DNA of 64,000 nt, from assembly GCF_000614125.1 (NCBI RefSeq), contig NZ_BAKJ01000011.1:51901-115900 (forward strand), read 5' to 3'. The position numbers and the translations under genes are program-made. Of the stretch, positions 17,397-25,825 are shown piece by piece (positions within the stretch are counted from its first letter, which is position 1; each line of letters begins with the position of its first letter). The notes under the pieces are model-generated. The model saw only the letters and a list, made by a program, of their open reading frames with translations. It did not search any database and had not been told where the DNA came from. Source of the stretch: Bacteroides rodentium JCM 16496 (GTDB lineage: Bacteria; Bacteroidota; Bacteroidia; Bacteroidales; Bacteroidaceae).

Positions 17397-18031
17397 AAAG
17401 AATACCGGTTATTATGATTTTTCTGTCACTTGTTCTGTATGGCAAGGCAGAAAATCCCCCGTCTGACAAGGATAAGGCAGTAGCCTGCATCAAGCGGTGG
17501 GAAGGCTGGCACCGGGGGAAAATGCCTTACATCGGTTACGGACACCGCCTGCTCCCCCATGAGAAGCTGACCGAGAACCTGAGCGAGGCACAGGCGGACT
17601 CGCTTTTGAGATGCGACCTTGAACGGTGCCTGAAGGTATTCCGTAAATATGGAAAAGACTCGCTTCTTTTAAGTCTGTTAGGCTTTAATGTGGGCTGTTA
17701 CCGTCTGGTTGGAGACGGGAAGATACCCAAAAGCAGACTGATTCAAAAACTGGAAAGTGGCGATCGGGATATTTACAGGGAATATATATCGTTCCGCTGT
17801 TATCGGGGAAAAGTCATTCCAAGCATAGAGAGAAGAAGGAAAGAGGAGTTTGAACTGTTCTATATACCTAGATTGAAATTATGCAAAGCCGTGAACGGAC
17901 GCTTGCCATCGCCGTTCACGGCTTTAGTCTTAGCCACTCTTAATTTACCTTTACCCGGTTCATCAGCTGCCCCGATATTTCGTGCAGCTCCCGGCAGCGT
18001 TCCGGCTGCTGTTCCCTCGCAAAGGCGGTGA
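17393..18031 (+). CDS. Phage-type lysozyme (GH24) with a probable read-through C-terminus
   Basis: Signal peptide (about 20 residues), then a GH24-like core: the catalytic glutamate in IKRWEGW, followed by YIGYGHRL. It would cut peptidoglycan locally so the transfer channel can be built, the usual role of the last gene of such operons. The catalytic domain ends near residue 158 (FYIP). The frame then runs through the terminator and 90 bp into the 3' end of the opposite gene. One extra C in the CC at 17867-17868 would create FYIP-stop at about 17871, just before the terminator. That shorter form (about 159 residues) is more likely the native protein. Confidence 0.8.
   Translation: MKRIPVIMIFLSLVLYGKAENPPSDKDKAVACIKRWEGWHRGKMPYIGYGHRLLPHEKLTENLSEAQADSLLRCDLERCLKVFRKYGKDSLLLSLLGFNVGCYRLVGDGKIPKSRLIQKLESGDRDIYREYISFRCYRGKVIPSIERRRKEEFELFYIPRLKLCKAVNGRLPSPFTALVLATLNLPLPGSSAAPIFRAAPGSVPAAVPSQRR
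17885..17925. terminator. Bidirectional terminator between the tra operon and the DUF932 gene
   Basis: A perfect 14-bp stem, AAAGCCGTGAACGG (17885-17898) with CCGTTCACGGCTTT (17912-17925), loop 13 nt, between convergent genes. Confidence 0.8.
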
Positions 18032-19094
18032 TTCCCTGTGTCAGTTTCCAGAGCGTGGCCCCGCCTGTCACTCCGTCGTCAGGATTGTTGTTCATCAGCA
18101 GTTTTTCCACCTCGCGTCCTTCGTTTTTCAACAAGGCTCCTTTCTGCACCAGATTCTTCAGTTCCTTGTCGAAATCCACGTCAATTTCCGATGCGCCTTG
18201 AATTTCGATGGCCTTCTGCATGATGGTGTCTTTGCTGTACAGCCCTTTGGTCAGGTCGGAAACTGCCGATACGGTGGTCTGCGTGTCCAGTTCATAGGTC
18301 TTTTGGGAAAGGGACAGGGAATCCGGCAGTCTGCCTCCAAGGTGCACCTGCCGCATGACGGATTCCCGGACCATCCCGTTCAGGCACGCCCCGTTGAGCA
18401 GGAACGACCGCATGTCCACCGAGCCGTTGCCATAGTCGGATGTGGAGAAGCGTGCTCCTGCGAAGATGATGACCGTCCCGTTCTTACGGGTGGGTATCTC
18501 TATCGGAGTGGGCAGGATCGTTTCGCACCATACTTTCGTGTCGCTCATATAGGCGTCGGACACGACCGCCCCCTGTCCTCCCGCCTCACGGATGAAAGCG
18601 GTCAGGATGTCCACCGAGTTGAGCCGGCGGTAGGAGTCCGACAACACGCCCCGGACCTCCATGCCTACCGCACGTATCAGTACCCGTGTGCGCTCGGTCC
18701 ATCCCGAATGTTCGTTCAGGATGGTGGCGCACAACTGTTTCTGCCAGGCATCTCCGGCGGAAAGCTCGCGCAGGTATTTGGCGGGAATGCCCATCTTCTC
18801 CGAAATCTGGCTTATGGCGTTGCCGTGCAGGTTGAAGTTCCCTTCGGGCATTGCCATCTGTACCCTTCCTTCCGCTTTGAAGGAGATAACGGGGCGTTCC
18901 TTGCTACGTTGGCTTACCCCGATGGGAGCGATGAAATCCTGTGCGATCCGCCCCTCACTGAGCAGACGGTTGATGGTGTCCATGACATCCCCCTGCCTGC
19001 CTTCTATCATTCGCCGTACCTTGTTGATGACTACCTGGTTGAGTCCCTGCTGTTTCTGTACCGGTGCAGTGGCCGGCATGACTGTTGCTTCCAT
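17940..19094 (-). CDS. DUF932 protein
   Basis: 384 residues from MEATVMPATAPVQKQQGLNQ at 19094; the longer frame upstream overlaps the neighbouring gene and is not favoured. The body has DUF932-family features: an NLHGNAISQISEKMGIPAKY segment near residue 90, GVLSDSYRRLNSVDI near 160 and NGMVRESVMRQVHLGG near 245. DUF932 proteins are common on plasmids, phages and conjugative elements; their activity is unknown. It is the last gene of the long minus-strand accessory block and converges on the tra operon at a shared terminator. Confidence 0.75.
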   Translation of the reverse strand: MEATVMPATAPVQKQQGLNQVVINKVRRMIEGRQGDVMDTINRLLSEGRIAQDFIAPIGVSQRSKERPVISFKAEGRVQMAMPEGNFNLHGNAISQISEKMGIPAKYLRELSAGDAWQKQLCATILNEHSGWTERTRVLIRAVGMEVRGVLSDSYRRLNSVDILTAFIREAGGQGAVVSDAYMSDTKVWCETILPTPIEIPTRKNGTVIIFAGARFSTSDYGNGSVDMRSFLLNGACLNGMVRESVMRQVHLGGRLPDSLSLSQKTYELDTQTTVSAVSDLTKGLYSKDTIMQKAIEIQGASEIDVDFDKELKNLVQKGALLKNEGREVEKLLMNNNPDDGVTGGATLWKLTQGITAFAREQQPERCRELHEISGQLMNRVKVN

Positions 19095-19119
19095 ATTTTT
19101 TGTTTTTAAAGTTGATAAA

Positions 19120-20001
19120 TCACAATTTGTTCTTATGGCTTGTCTTGCTTGTTTTAGTAAATTCAGATCTGTACTCTTCTGACAGACGGATATAATCCTT
19201 TTCGCTATATCCGGCCGGTCCGAACAGTTCATAATATCCGGGGAAGGGTTTTCTTTCCGTTTCCGGTATATGCGTGCTGGTTTCCTTATGGCAACAGATG
19301 ATGTGCCGGACAAACCGGTAGCACTTGCAAAGATCCGCCAGGATGGTGTACTCGTTGTCCGTATGAGGTTCATAATATCCGCAGGAGAGATTGACGCAGG
19401 ATACTTCCAGCCCGTTCCTTTTCAAGGCCGCCACATCCGTAGCCAGTCCCTGTGCCGGCTTGTAGCCGTACCTCCGGAAATCTATAGCTGAAATGAAGTC
19501 ATTGGAGCAGAGCTTCATTCCGTTGATTTGTGTTACCATATCCCCGTTCCCTTTCCGGTCACACTGAATCACGAAACGGCAGTCGGAAAAGAAGGACATA
19601 TCGGCATGGCCGCTGCCTATGCATCCCACCTCCTCCTGTACGAAGAAGGCGCATTTCACCGCCTTGAAATCCTCCAGGCATTTCAGGCAGATCCAGATGC
19701 CGTTCTTGTCATCCGCGCCGATTCCAGTCATCCGTTTACGCTTGTGATCATAGCCGACAATCATCGAGTCCGCCACAAGATGGGCCGCATAGGAGCCTGT
19801 CTTGCGCCGGTGTACCTCGTCCATGTGCGCCACGACACAGGGGTAGCTTTCCCGGTTGCCTTTGACCGCGTAGATGTTTCCGTGCCGGTCTTGCCGGAAA
19901 GGAATCCCCATCCGCCTGAGTTCCCCGATGATGAACCCGGCTATCTTCCCCTCCTTGCCGGAGGGGGAGGAGATGTTGTAAAGAGCCATTAATTTTTCCA
20001 T
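19120..20001 (-). CDS. M20/M28-like metallopeptidase
   Basis: 293 residues with an almost complete set of di-zinc peptidase ligands in order: HMDEV (H, D), GIGADDKNG (bridging D), FFVQEEVGCIG (catalytic EE), CDRKGNGD (D) and PHTDNEY (H). The start SSPSGKEGKIAGFI is like that of PepT/M20 and M42 peptidases. It probably removes residues from peptides in the cytosol, since no signal peptide is present. The tail after about residue 245 is extra. A peptidase on a conjugative element is unusual; the intact ligand set argues that it is active. Between PcfJ and DUF932 genes. Confidence 0.7.
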   Translation of the reverse strand: MEKLMALYNISSPSGKEGKIAGFIIGELRRMGIPFRQDRHGNIYAVKGNRESYPCVVAHMDEVHRRKTGSYAAHLVADSMIVGYDHKRKRMTGIGADDKNGIWICLKCLEDFKAVKCAFFVQEEVGCIGSGHADMSFFSDCRFVIQCDRKGNGDMVTQINGMKLCSNDFISAIDFRRYGYKPAQGLATDVAALKRNGLEVSCVNLSCGYYEPHTDNEYTILADLCKCYRFVRHIICCHKETSTHIPETERKPFPGYYELFGPAGYSEKDYIRLSEEYRSEFTKTSKTSHKNKL

Positions 20002-20013
20002 GATACTGACTTT

Positions 20014-21243
20014 TTAGGAGATGAACAACTTTTCGATTTGCAGGTACCGTCTGAACTCCGGTACGGGACGTCCCTTCTTGAAGAGGAAGGACGGATATTT
20101 CTTTCCCTTGTATTCCACCGACGTGCCTTTCAGTACTTTTCCGAATACGGTGAATATATAGAACATGTCCTGACAATTCTTGCAGAATGCCATATCCGGA
20201 AAGGGATGTATTTTTCCGCATTTGGGACATACATATTTTCTCCTGTTTGCGCACCCTTCCGTGCTCCGGCAGGAGGCTATGCTCGTGTCGCCCTCCGTAT
20301 TTCTCAGTTCCAGGTTGCCGTCCGTTAGATGGAGGCTGTAGAACGTGTCGAGGTAAGGCACCCCTTTCTTGTGCCACCTGCAGGCGGGCACTTTCACCGT
20401 CAATGAAACCTGTATATTGTCTCCGACCGCCCATTCCTGCCCCTCAATGGGATTCAGTACGGTGAAATCTGTTGTATGTGTATAATCGTTGTATCTGCGT
20501 CGCAACAGGATGCCCGCCTCCTGCGCCTGCTTGCGGATCAGTTCGGCGACGAATGCGTGTGAGGAATAGATGCGGTCCAGCAGGGAGGCGGCAATCGGTG
20601 TGTTTATTGATTTCCACAAGGTTACCTCGTTCCATACGACAGCCCGTCCGAGTATGTTGTTGCTCTCGTCCCTTGCCACAAGGATTTTAGCGCCGGCGAA
20701 GTTGGTATAGAAGTCAGCGGCGTTGCGTGCCTTGTCCTCATACCGCATACAGGAACTGTGCAGGCTGGATGTGTCACTGTCGGCGATGGGGCTGTAGTTG
20801 CTTTCCAGATAGGCTTCCATGAAGTCGTTCATGCTTTCATGCAGCCTGACCGTGACCTTACTGTCCAGTGAAATGGCGCTACAGAAATAGCTGATCTCAT
20901 CGGGCTGGTACGGTCCTAGGTTTTTGAACAGCTCGGCAAACGTAGACGGTTCCAGATCTGTTCGGTTCTCCGGAAACCAGGGTGCCTGCGGATTGTTCCG
21001 GTCCGGGAAATTGGGATGGCCCAAATCTTTGTTGCATGCCGTGAACACGATCCGGATTTTCTTGAACGTGCCGGCTTCCGTCCGTTTGCGTTTGGTGGAG
21101 AAGCAGTTGTAGGTACCGCGTATGATCTCTTCCACCGGTACGTTCTTTTTTACTTCCAAAAGGATGTCTTTGGCTATCACACTCCCGTTTTCCGCCGCAT
21201 GCATCAGGCGGGATTTCAATTCATTGCTAACATTCAGTTTCAT
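20014..21243 (-). CDS. PcfJ-like protein with zinc ribbon
   Basis: 409 residues. The central block SSCMRYEDKARNAADFYTN and the following KILVARDESNNILGRAVVW match PcfJ-domain proteins of conjugative elements. Near residue 350 is a cysteine cluster, CPKCGKIHPFPDMAFCKNC, a probable zinc ribbon. PcfJ-like proteins occur in Gram-positive pheromone plasmids and many Bacteroides elements; their biochemical role is unknown. It lies 12 bp from each neighbour, so is part of one operon. Confidence 0.7.
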   Translation of the reverse strand: MKLNVSNELKSRLMHAAENGSVIAKDILLEVKKNVPVEEIIRGTYNCFSTKRKRTEAGTFKKIRIVFTACNKDLGHPNFPDRNNPQAPWFPENRTDLEPSTFAELFKNLGPYQPDEISYFCSAISLDSKVTVRLHESMNDFMEAYLESNYSPIADSDTSSLHSSCMRYEDKARNAADFYTNFAGAKILVARDESNNILGRAVVWNEVTLWKSINTPIAASLLDRIYSSHAFVAELIRKQAQEAGILLRRRYNDYTHTTDFTVLNPIEGQEWAVGDNIQVSLTVKVPACRWHKKGVPYLDTFYSLHLTDGNLELRNTEGDTSIASCRSTEGCANRRKYVCPKCGKIHPFPDMAFCKNCQDMFYIFTVFGKVLKGTSVEYKGKKYPSFLFKKGRPVPEFRRYLQIEKLFIS

Positions 21244-21255
21244 ACATCATTCGGT

Positions 21256-22023
21256 TTATTGTTTATAAATTCTGCCATGTTTATATGGCGATTGTTTCTT
21301 GTCCGGCTGCATTTGGCGCAATTTCTCTTTCCGCTTTCTGAGCAGGTCAACGGACATGTTCCTGCTTGTCCGATATTCCTCCTCGCTCATCCGGCGAATG
21401 GAAGGAATGCCCGTCTGGGTCAGTGTATGGTTTACCATCCAGCCGTCCATGAAGTTTTCGGGGAAGAGGCTGTCATGGTGGATGACCTCACCTATGCAGC
21501 CATGTACGAGCATGTTGCAAACGGTCATCAGGCAACAGGTACGGTTGACATCTTCTGCAACCAGATAATTACCTAGGTGGCGTACATGATATGCCAGCAG
21601 TAGCCTTCCGCTTCCGCATGTCGGGTCACAGATACGTTTTCCTGTCGCTGTCTCCCCCGAATCGGTACATAAGACCATCAGGTCGCAGATATCCGGCGGG
21701 GTAAAGAACTGTCCGTTCACCTGCCGACCGATTTTGGAAGATATTGCCATGAAGAGGTCACCGAACGCATCAAACCATCCGCCGGATTGCAATTCCCGCT
21801 GCATGAGCCGTATCCATCCGGTAAGCATCTCCATAAAATGCCTGTTCTGCTGCCGTTTGTATTTCCAATCCATAAGGGGCGGTGCGCCGGGAGAGAACCC
21901 GTGAATGACATAACGCAGGAAATCGTTGAAAACGGATATCGGATCGTAGCCGTTCGAATAGGCGAAATCACAGATCGTTTTCTCAAGCGGACGTATCGCC
22001 TGCGGTGTGTTGTATGGTGCCAT
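21256..22023 (-). CDS. N6-adenine methylase-like protein without the NPPY motif
   Basis: 255 residues resembling the core of type I HsdM proteins: GQFFTPPDICDLMV then the SAM-binding motif I DPTCGSGRLLLAYH near residue 130. Where methylases carry NPPY/F there is WMVNHTLTQTG, so the target-adenine pocket seems lost, and there is no specificity subunit. It may bind SAM or DNA without methylating, or act as a decoy or regulator. The tail is basic. Same operon as the PcfJ gene. Confidence 0.65.
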   Translation of the reverse strand: MAPYNTPQAIRPLEKTICDFAYSNGYDPISVFNDFLRYVIHGFSPGAPPLMDWKYKRQQNRHFMEMLTGWIRLMQRELQSGGWFDAFGDLFMAISSKIGRQVNGQFFTPPDICDLMVLCTDSGETATGKRICDPTCGSGRLLLAYHVRHLGNYLVAEDVNRTCCLMTVCNMLVHGCIGEVIHHDSLFPENFMDGWMVNHTLTQTGIPSIRRMSEEEYRTSRNMSVDLLRKRKEKLRQMQPDKKQSPYKHGRIYKQ

Positions 22024-22024
22024 A

Positions 22025-22831
22025 TTACTCTGATTTTTTATAGATTGTTACTATATGTCTTTTATGGTCAGTCTGTATCCTGACGGGAGAAATGTCAAGG
22101 AAAGAGAGATGGGTGTCCGCTTTCAGCATGTTCCATTCCCATGCGGGAAGTTCCTTCCATTCCATACGGTATGCCCAGAGTATGAACAGACCGGGACGGA
22201 ATCCGTTGAAAAGTTCTCCGTGCAGAATCCCGACCAGCCGCTCCAGTTCTTCCCGCGAGTAAAGGGTGAATGACTCATTCCGATAGACAAAGGCATCAGC
22301 CGGTTCAATATCCGGCTGACACTCGATGATGTATCTCGTCCATTCTTTTGTGGTGTACTTTCCGTACAGAGGATCGGGTTCCGTGTATTTCCATGCCCTG
22401 ACGAATGTGTGGAAGAGGACGGCACCGTTCTTGTGCCTTCCGGTATGCCCCCACATCCGGAACTGTTTGCTGCGTATGCCATCGGGAAGCAGCAATTCCG
22501 GACCGGTTATAACCCAAGGGCCTCCTTCCGTATTGTAACCGGTACACTTTTCATTTTCATGGCAGAAAGGTGTCTGTGGGAGAAGGCAAATATGGACTTC
22601 CCGGTCATCGCCCCTTTCAATGTGTGCCTGCGGATAATAGTCACCGCCACGGGTGATATAAGTGACAACATCTCCTGCGGTCGGTAAACTGACTCTTTCC
22701 CTGTCCTCCCGCATCCTTGAAATCAGCCGGTTCACTTTCTCCACATCACATTCCTTTATGGAGCAGGCACACCCTTCATGCCTGTTGAGCCGGGTCAGAC
22801 TTTCCAGGTCATAAAAATTAGCGTACTTCAT
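22025..22831 (-). CDS. Conserved ICE protein of unknown function (DUF4121-like)
   Basis: 268 residues from MKYANFYDLESLTRLNRHEG at 22831. No signal peptide or membrane segment. It has a cysteine pair near the start (GCACSIKEC) and an aromatic-rich body. From memory it resembles the DUF4121 proteins seen in this position in Bacteroides elements, which is weak evidence. It overlaps the upstream 92-codon gene by 14 bp and ends 1 bp before the methylase-like gene. Confidence 0.55.
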   Translation of the reverse strand: MKYANFYDLESLTRLNRHEGCACSIKECDVEKVNRLISRMREDRERVSLPTAGDVVTYITRGGDYYPQAHIERGDDREVHICLLPQTPFCHENEKCTGYNTEGGPWVITGPELLLPDGIRSKQFRMWGHTGRHKNGAVLFHTFVRAWKYTEPDPLYGKYTTKEWTRYIIECQPDIEPADAFVYRNESFTLYSREELERLVGILHGELFNGFRPGLFILWAYRMEWKELPAWEWNMLKADTHLSFLDISPVRIQTDHKRHIVTIYKKSE

Positions 22832-23096
22832 ATTGAGATCGTTTTTGTTGATACAATTTGACCTGACGGGCAACCATGTCGCAGAACTTCTGTCCGTTCT
22901 CCTTCTCACTTCTGAAATAGGCAATCATGTCCCAGAGATTCTGCTTGAAGCAGCCGGTCCATTTTTCGTAATAGTGACTTCCATAGACCTTTCCGAACGT
23001 TTCCTCGAAAAGTGCGGGAGTCTGCCCTTCATCCCCATGGTGGTTGTATTGCCACAGGGAGACAAGCAGCAGCCGGTTATAATCCAGTGTTTCCAT
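22818..23096 (-). CDS. Hypothetical protein, 92 residues
   Basis: METLDYNRLLLVSLWQYNHH is the start; the rest is a soluble, helical, aromatic-rich chain with a charged C-terminus (LYQQKRSQYEVR). No family recognised. It overlaps the next gene, and hairpin element copy 1 lies directly in its 5' leader, with a 6-bp stem (GCCTAC/GTAGGC, 23124-23139) just ahead of the start. Confidence 0.55.
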   Translation of the reverse strand: METLDYNRLLLVSLWQYNHHGDEGQTPALFEETFGKVYGSHYYEKWTGCFKQNLWDMIAYFRSEKENGQKFCDMVARQVKLYQQKRSQYEVR

Positions 23097-23145
23097 TTCT
23101 GTTCTTTTTTAAGTAAAACATCGGCCTACATGGGTAGGCATTTTT

Positions 23146-23310
23146 ATTTCTTGATGTCTTTTCAGTCTGTTTTCCGGGGATTGCGGCAAGGCTTGGCGAA
23201 AGAAAATACCGCAGCGAAGCGAGGATGATTTTCTTTCAGCCAACCCAGCCCCTGAAAGGGGCCGCCTTGCGCAATCAGCCCGGGAAACAGCTATCTTTAC
23301 AGCAAGAAAT
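23146..23310. repeat. Hairpin element, copy 1
   Basis: Imperfect inverted repeat about 165 bp long, from ATTTCTT (23146) to AAGAAAT (23310). It is centred on a 51-bp core (23193-23243) running TTGGCGAAAGAAAATACC ... ATTTTCTTTCAGCCAA, identical to copy 2. The right arm carries TATCTTTA at 23292-23299, close to TAnnTTTG. A smaller 6-bp hairpin at 23124-23139 lies between it and the minus-strand gene start. Confidence 0.85.
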
Positions 23311-23377
23311 GAAAAAGCAGACCTCGGATTCTCTGTTCTGAAGTCTGCTTTTCGGTCATTGTCGAGTCTCATGTTTT

Positions 23378-23668
23378 TCAGGTATGTATCTGCCATCCGT
23401 GGAACGGCTGCAATGTCACGGCAAACGATCTGTCAGGTATTCCATGATAGAGCAGGCCGCCCACGATACCTGTCCTTCCGTCGGGATAGCGCTGTGTGAA
23501 GCCGAACGAGTACGGGGCATGGTCATAGTAGAGTGAGATTTCGCAGGGATAATCAGGGTTTTCTTCCCAGCTTTTCAACCGTTCCAGACATTTTTGAAGC
23601 GAGGTGTCACCGATGGATTCGGCATAACGTCTTACATTCTCGAAATGTTCTTCATTCAGGATTTTCAT
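23378..23668 (-). CDS. DUF4120-like protein
   Basis: 96 residues from MKILNEEHFENVRRYAESIG at 23668; the longer frame above it is hairpin element. Conserved features include CEISLYYDHAPYSFGF and a C-terminal FHGWQIHT, which I recall as typical of DUF4120 proteins of Bacteroides elements. Function unknown. The gene sits between hairpin copies 1 and 2. Confidence 0.6.
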   Translation of the reverse strand: MKILNEEHFENVRRYAESIGDTSLQKCLERLKSWEENPDYPCEISLYYDHAPYSFGFTQRYPDGRTGIVGGLLYHGIPDRSFAVTLQPFHGWQIHT

Positions 23669-23722
23669 GACTTTTGTATTCTTATCTGTTAAACACGTCC
23701 GGCTCCGGGAGCCGGTATTTTT

Positions 23723-23881
23723 ATTTCTCGCCTGCCTGACAGTCCCGTGGCCGTACCCGCAAGGTTTGGCGAAAGAAAATACCGCAGCGAAGCGAGGATG
23801 ATTTTCTTTCAGCCAACCCCGAAGGGGCCTGACCTTGTACGGGTACACAGGACGCGGGACTACCTTTGCAGGGTGAGAAAT
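23723..23881. repeat. Hairpin element, copy 2
   Basis: Ends ATTTCTC (23723) and GAGAAAT (23881); core 23766-23816 identical to copy 1. The arms differ in sequence from copies 1 and 3 yet still pair (for example CGTACCCG with its complement in GTACGGGTACAC). The right arm holds TACCTTTG at 23861-23868, an exact -7 match pointing toward the gene at 23999. A 7-bp hairpin CCGGCTC/GAGCCGG lies at 23699-23715. Confidence 0.85.
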
Positions 23882-23998
23882 AAAATATACGGTTGTTTTT
23901 TGTTGTGGGATTTTGTGTGGATTCCTTAGATAATCTTCCTGATTTGTTCGCCATTGCCGGACAAATGCTGTATTTTTGCAATTTCTAATTTCAGGATT

Positions 23999-24343
23999 AT
24001 GGAAAACTATCTAAAGAAAGCGGCGGATGCTTTCCTTGTGGAGCGTCCGTATGGTATGCGTGTGGATTACAGGAAGAAAGGGTTCGTGCTGTTTAACCGC
24101 AACCTAAACGTATTGGGCAATGTGGAGCATGCCCGTCTGGAAGAGCTGCCTCTGGAGCGGTTCAATGTGGAGGAGATTCCGTTGGATGGTGAAATTGTGG
24201 AGGAACACGCGGGATTTACCGACGTATTCTTCTATACCGATCTGACCAGTCCCTATGCCGGATATGTGCTGAACCTACAAAAGCTTAAAGCCTATAACCG
24301 GTTGATGTTTCCGCTGGCGATGGCGCTGAACCGCGAATTGTGA
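23999..24343 (+). CDS. Hypothetical protein downstream of hairpin copy 2
   Basis: 114 residues from MENYLKKAADAFLVERPYGM. Soluble, mixed charge, no recognised domain. It is one of only two plus-strand genes in the accessory block, and both lie just right of a hairpin element with a TAnnTTTG box. Here the box is about 130 bp before the start. A terminator-like hairpin follows at 24354. Confidence 0.6.
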   Translation: MENYLKKAADAFLVERPYGMRVDYRKKGFVLFNRNLNVLGNVEHARLEELPLERFNVEEIPLDGEIVEEHAGFTDVFFYTDLTSPYAGYVLNLQKLKAYNRLMFPLAMALNREL

Positions 24344-24353
24344 GGCCGGAAGA

Positions 24354-24400
24354 TGGCAGCGGTAACAGCCGCATGGAGCAGGCCGTTACCGCCAGGTTTT
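24354..24400. terminator. Terminator-like hairpin between convergent genes
   Basis: GCGGTAAC (24359-24366) pairs with GTTACCGC (24384-24391), followed by TTTTATTATTT on the plus strand. Confidence 0.65.
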
Positions 24401-24401
24401 A

Positions 24402-25112
24402 TTATTTGCCCTCTCTTGCTGTTATAAATGCAAGATAATCGTCCACGGCCTTATGACATCCGGTAAAGTCCGGAGTCCGGTGGCCTTTGATTTTCCGGTA
24501 GCTGATGGTTCCGTCCTTATTTATGCCCCTCACATGCCTGTAGAGTGTCCCTTTGGTTCTGATATGGATGTCAAAACCGTCCCTTCCGGTGATTTCAAGG
24601 AATGTTCCTCCCGTGATCCATTCCCCGTCCAGGAATTTCTGTTTCTGTTCATCGAGCAGCCGCTGATGTTGCTCTTCCCGCGCTCTGCGCTCTTCCGCCT
24701 CATTCTCCTCCCGCTCCCTGCGTTTCTGTTCCTGCCTCCTTTTGTATGCCTCACGGGCTTGCATCAAGGGTGCGGTGTCAAGTCCGAGAGCCTCGAACAC
24801 GCGGACGGAGATCAACCTGACGAAGGCTCCTCTTTCCGCTCCCTGAAGCGTATCCGCGATCCAGTTCCTGCAATAGGCGGCGGCTTCCTCCCTGCGGTTT
24901 TCTCCGTTGAGGAACCGGCGTGAATACTGCCCGCTGGAAAAATAAACGTTTTCAATCCGGCAGACCACATGGAAACAGTCATCGTCCTCATTCCCATATT
25001 CGTTCTTTCTCGACAGGGAGAGATATACATTCTCCGCGTACGGCTCCAGTTCCATATAAGGAGCCACGACGGTATTCCCGTCAGACTTGTACTTGAATAC
25101 TTTTGCTTTCAT
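24402..25112 (-). CDS. Hypothetical protein with coiled coil
   Basis: 236 residues from MKAKVFKYKSDGN at 25112, which leaves one base after the upstream stop; a start at 25148 would overlap it by 35 bp. A highly charged coiled coil (about 125-160, EQKRREREENEAEERRAREE) separates two globular parts. The C-terminal part holds GTLYRHVRGINKDGTISYR. No family recognised. Tightly coupled to the next upstream gene. Confidence 0.55.
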   Translation of the reverse strand: MKAKVFKYKSDGNTVVAPYMELEPYAENVYLSLSRKNEYGNEDDDCFHVVCRIENVYFSSGQYSRRFLNGENRREEAAAYCRNWIADTLQGAERGAFVRLISVRVFEALGLDTAPLMQAREAYKRRQEQKRREREENEAEERRAREEQHQRLLDEQKQKFLDGEWITGGTFLEITGRDGFDIHIRTKGTLYRHVRGINKDGTISYRKIKGHRTPDFTGCHKAVDDYLAFITAREGK

Positions 25113-25113
25113 A

Positions 25114-25815
25114 CTATCGCTCAGTTTGTCGGTTGTTGCATATTTCATCTATGATCTCTTTCCCGCTTCTTTCACCCTTCAGGAAAGCAAGGAAGCGCCT
25201 CAAAAAGAGCCGGGCACAGTCAGTTCCCAGCTGGGAGCTTTCACCGTCTTTGGTAGCGCATACCGCAAAACGCCCCAGTCCGAAACTGTCCTGTTGCGGT
25301 ACGATGTGGTAAGACAGGTCCTCGCTTGCGTTGATGTGCAAACCACGACGGAAAACATAGAAAGTTTTCGGGATTCTTCTGTCGGTATCGATTCCCATAC
25401 GCTTGTAACCGTGATGTTCCAATAACCGGACCAGTTCCCTGTTTGTCGGAATTGTATGTCCGATCCAGTCCGGCCAGCTTATATTTTCTAGTATGTGTCC
25501 GTAATTGTCATATAATATATTGAACTGATCCTGGTATTCATCGTAAAATTCCCCGCTCCCGTTGCACATTTCCTCCAACGCGATGCCGTTTTTACGGACA
25601 AGGGCAAGGTCGCCCAGTCCGCACGCGATTTCATTGAGCAGCGTGCGTTCCCCGTCCCTGTCCTTTGCCGTTCCGTAAATTCTAAGCAGGGAATACCGGT
25701 GTAGCGCCGAACGGGATGGCATATCCAATTTTTCCCATATCTCATCGTTTCCTATAGCCTGTCTGGTGTTTTCCGGAAGTCCGTACCACCACTTGTCCAA
25801 ATTGTTTGTATCCAT
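25114..25815 (-). CDS. Hypothetical protein, 233 residues
   Basis: Starts MDTNNLDKWWYGLPENTRQA, a pattern also seen in small plasmid and element proteins, and continues as a soluble mixed helix/strand chain without signal or membrane segment. No family recognised. Member of the minus-strand accessory operon. Confidence 0.55.
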   Translation of the reverse strand: MDTNNLDKWWYGLPENTRQAIGNDEIWEKLDMPSRSALHRYSLLRIYGTAKDRDGERTLLNEIACGLGDLALVRKNGIALEEMCNGSGEFYDEYQDQFNILYDNYGHILENISWPDWIGHTIPTNRELVRLLEHHGYKRMGIDTDRRIPKTFYVFRRGLHINASEDLSYHIVPQQDSFGLGRFAVCATKDGESSQLGTDCARLFLRRFLAFLKGERSGKEIIDEICNNRQTER

Positions 25816-25825
25816 AATTTCTGAA

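Noticed and set aside
17982..19109. 375-codon plus-strand frame opposite the DUF932 gene
   Set aside because: Antisense shadow; the minus-strand frame has the family motifs.
23109..23396. Frames translating the hairpin element (for example KENHPRFAAVFSFA-like peptides)
   Set aside because: The same peptide appears in all three copies only because the 51-bp core is conserved; paired changes in the core fit structure, not codons.
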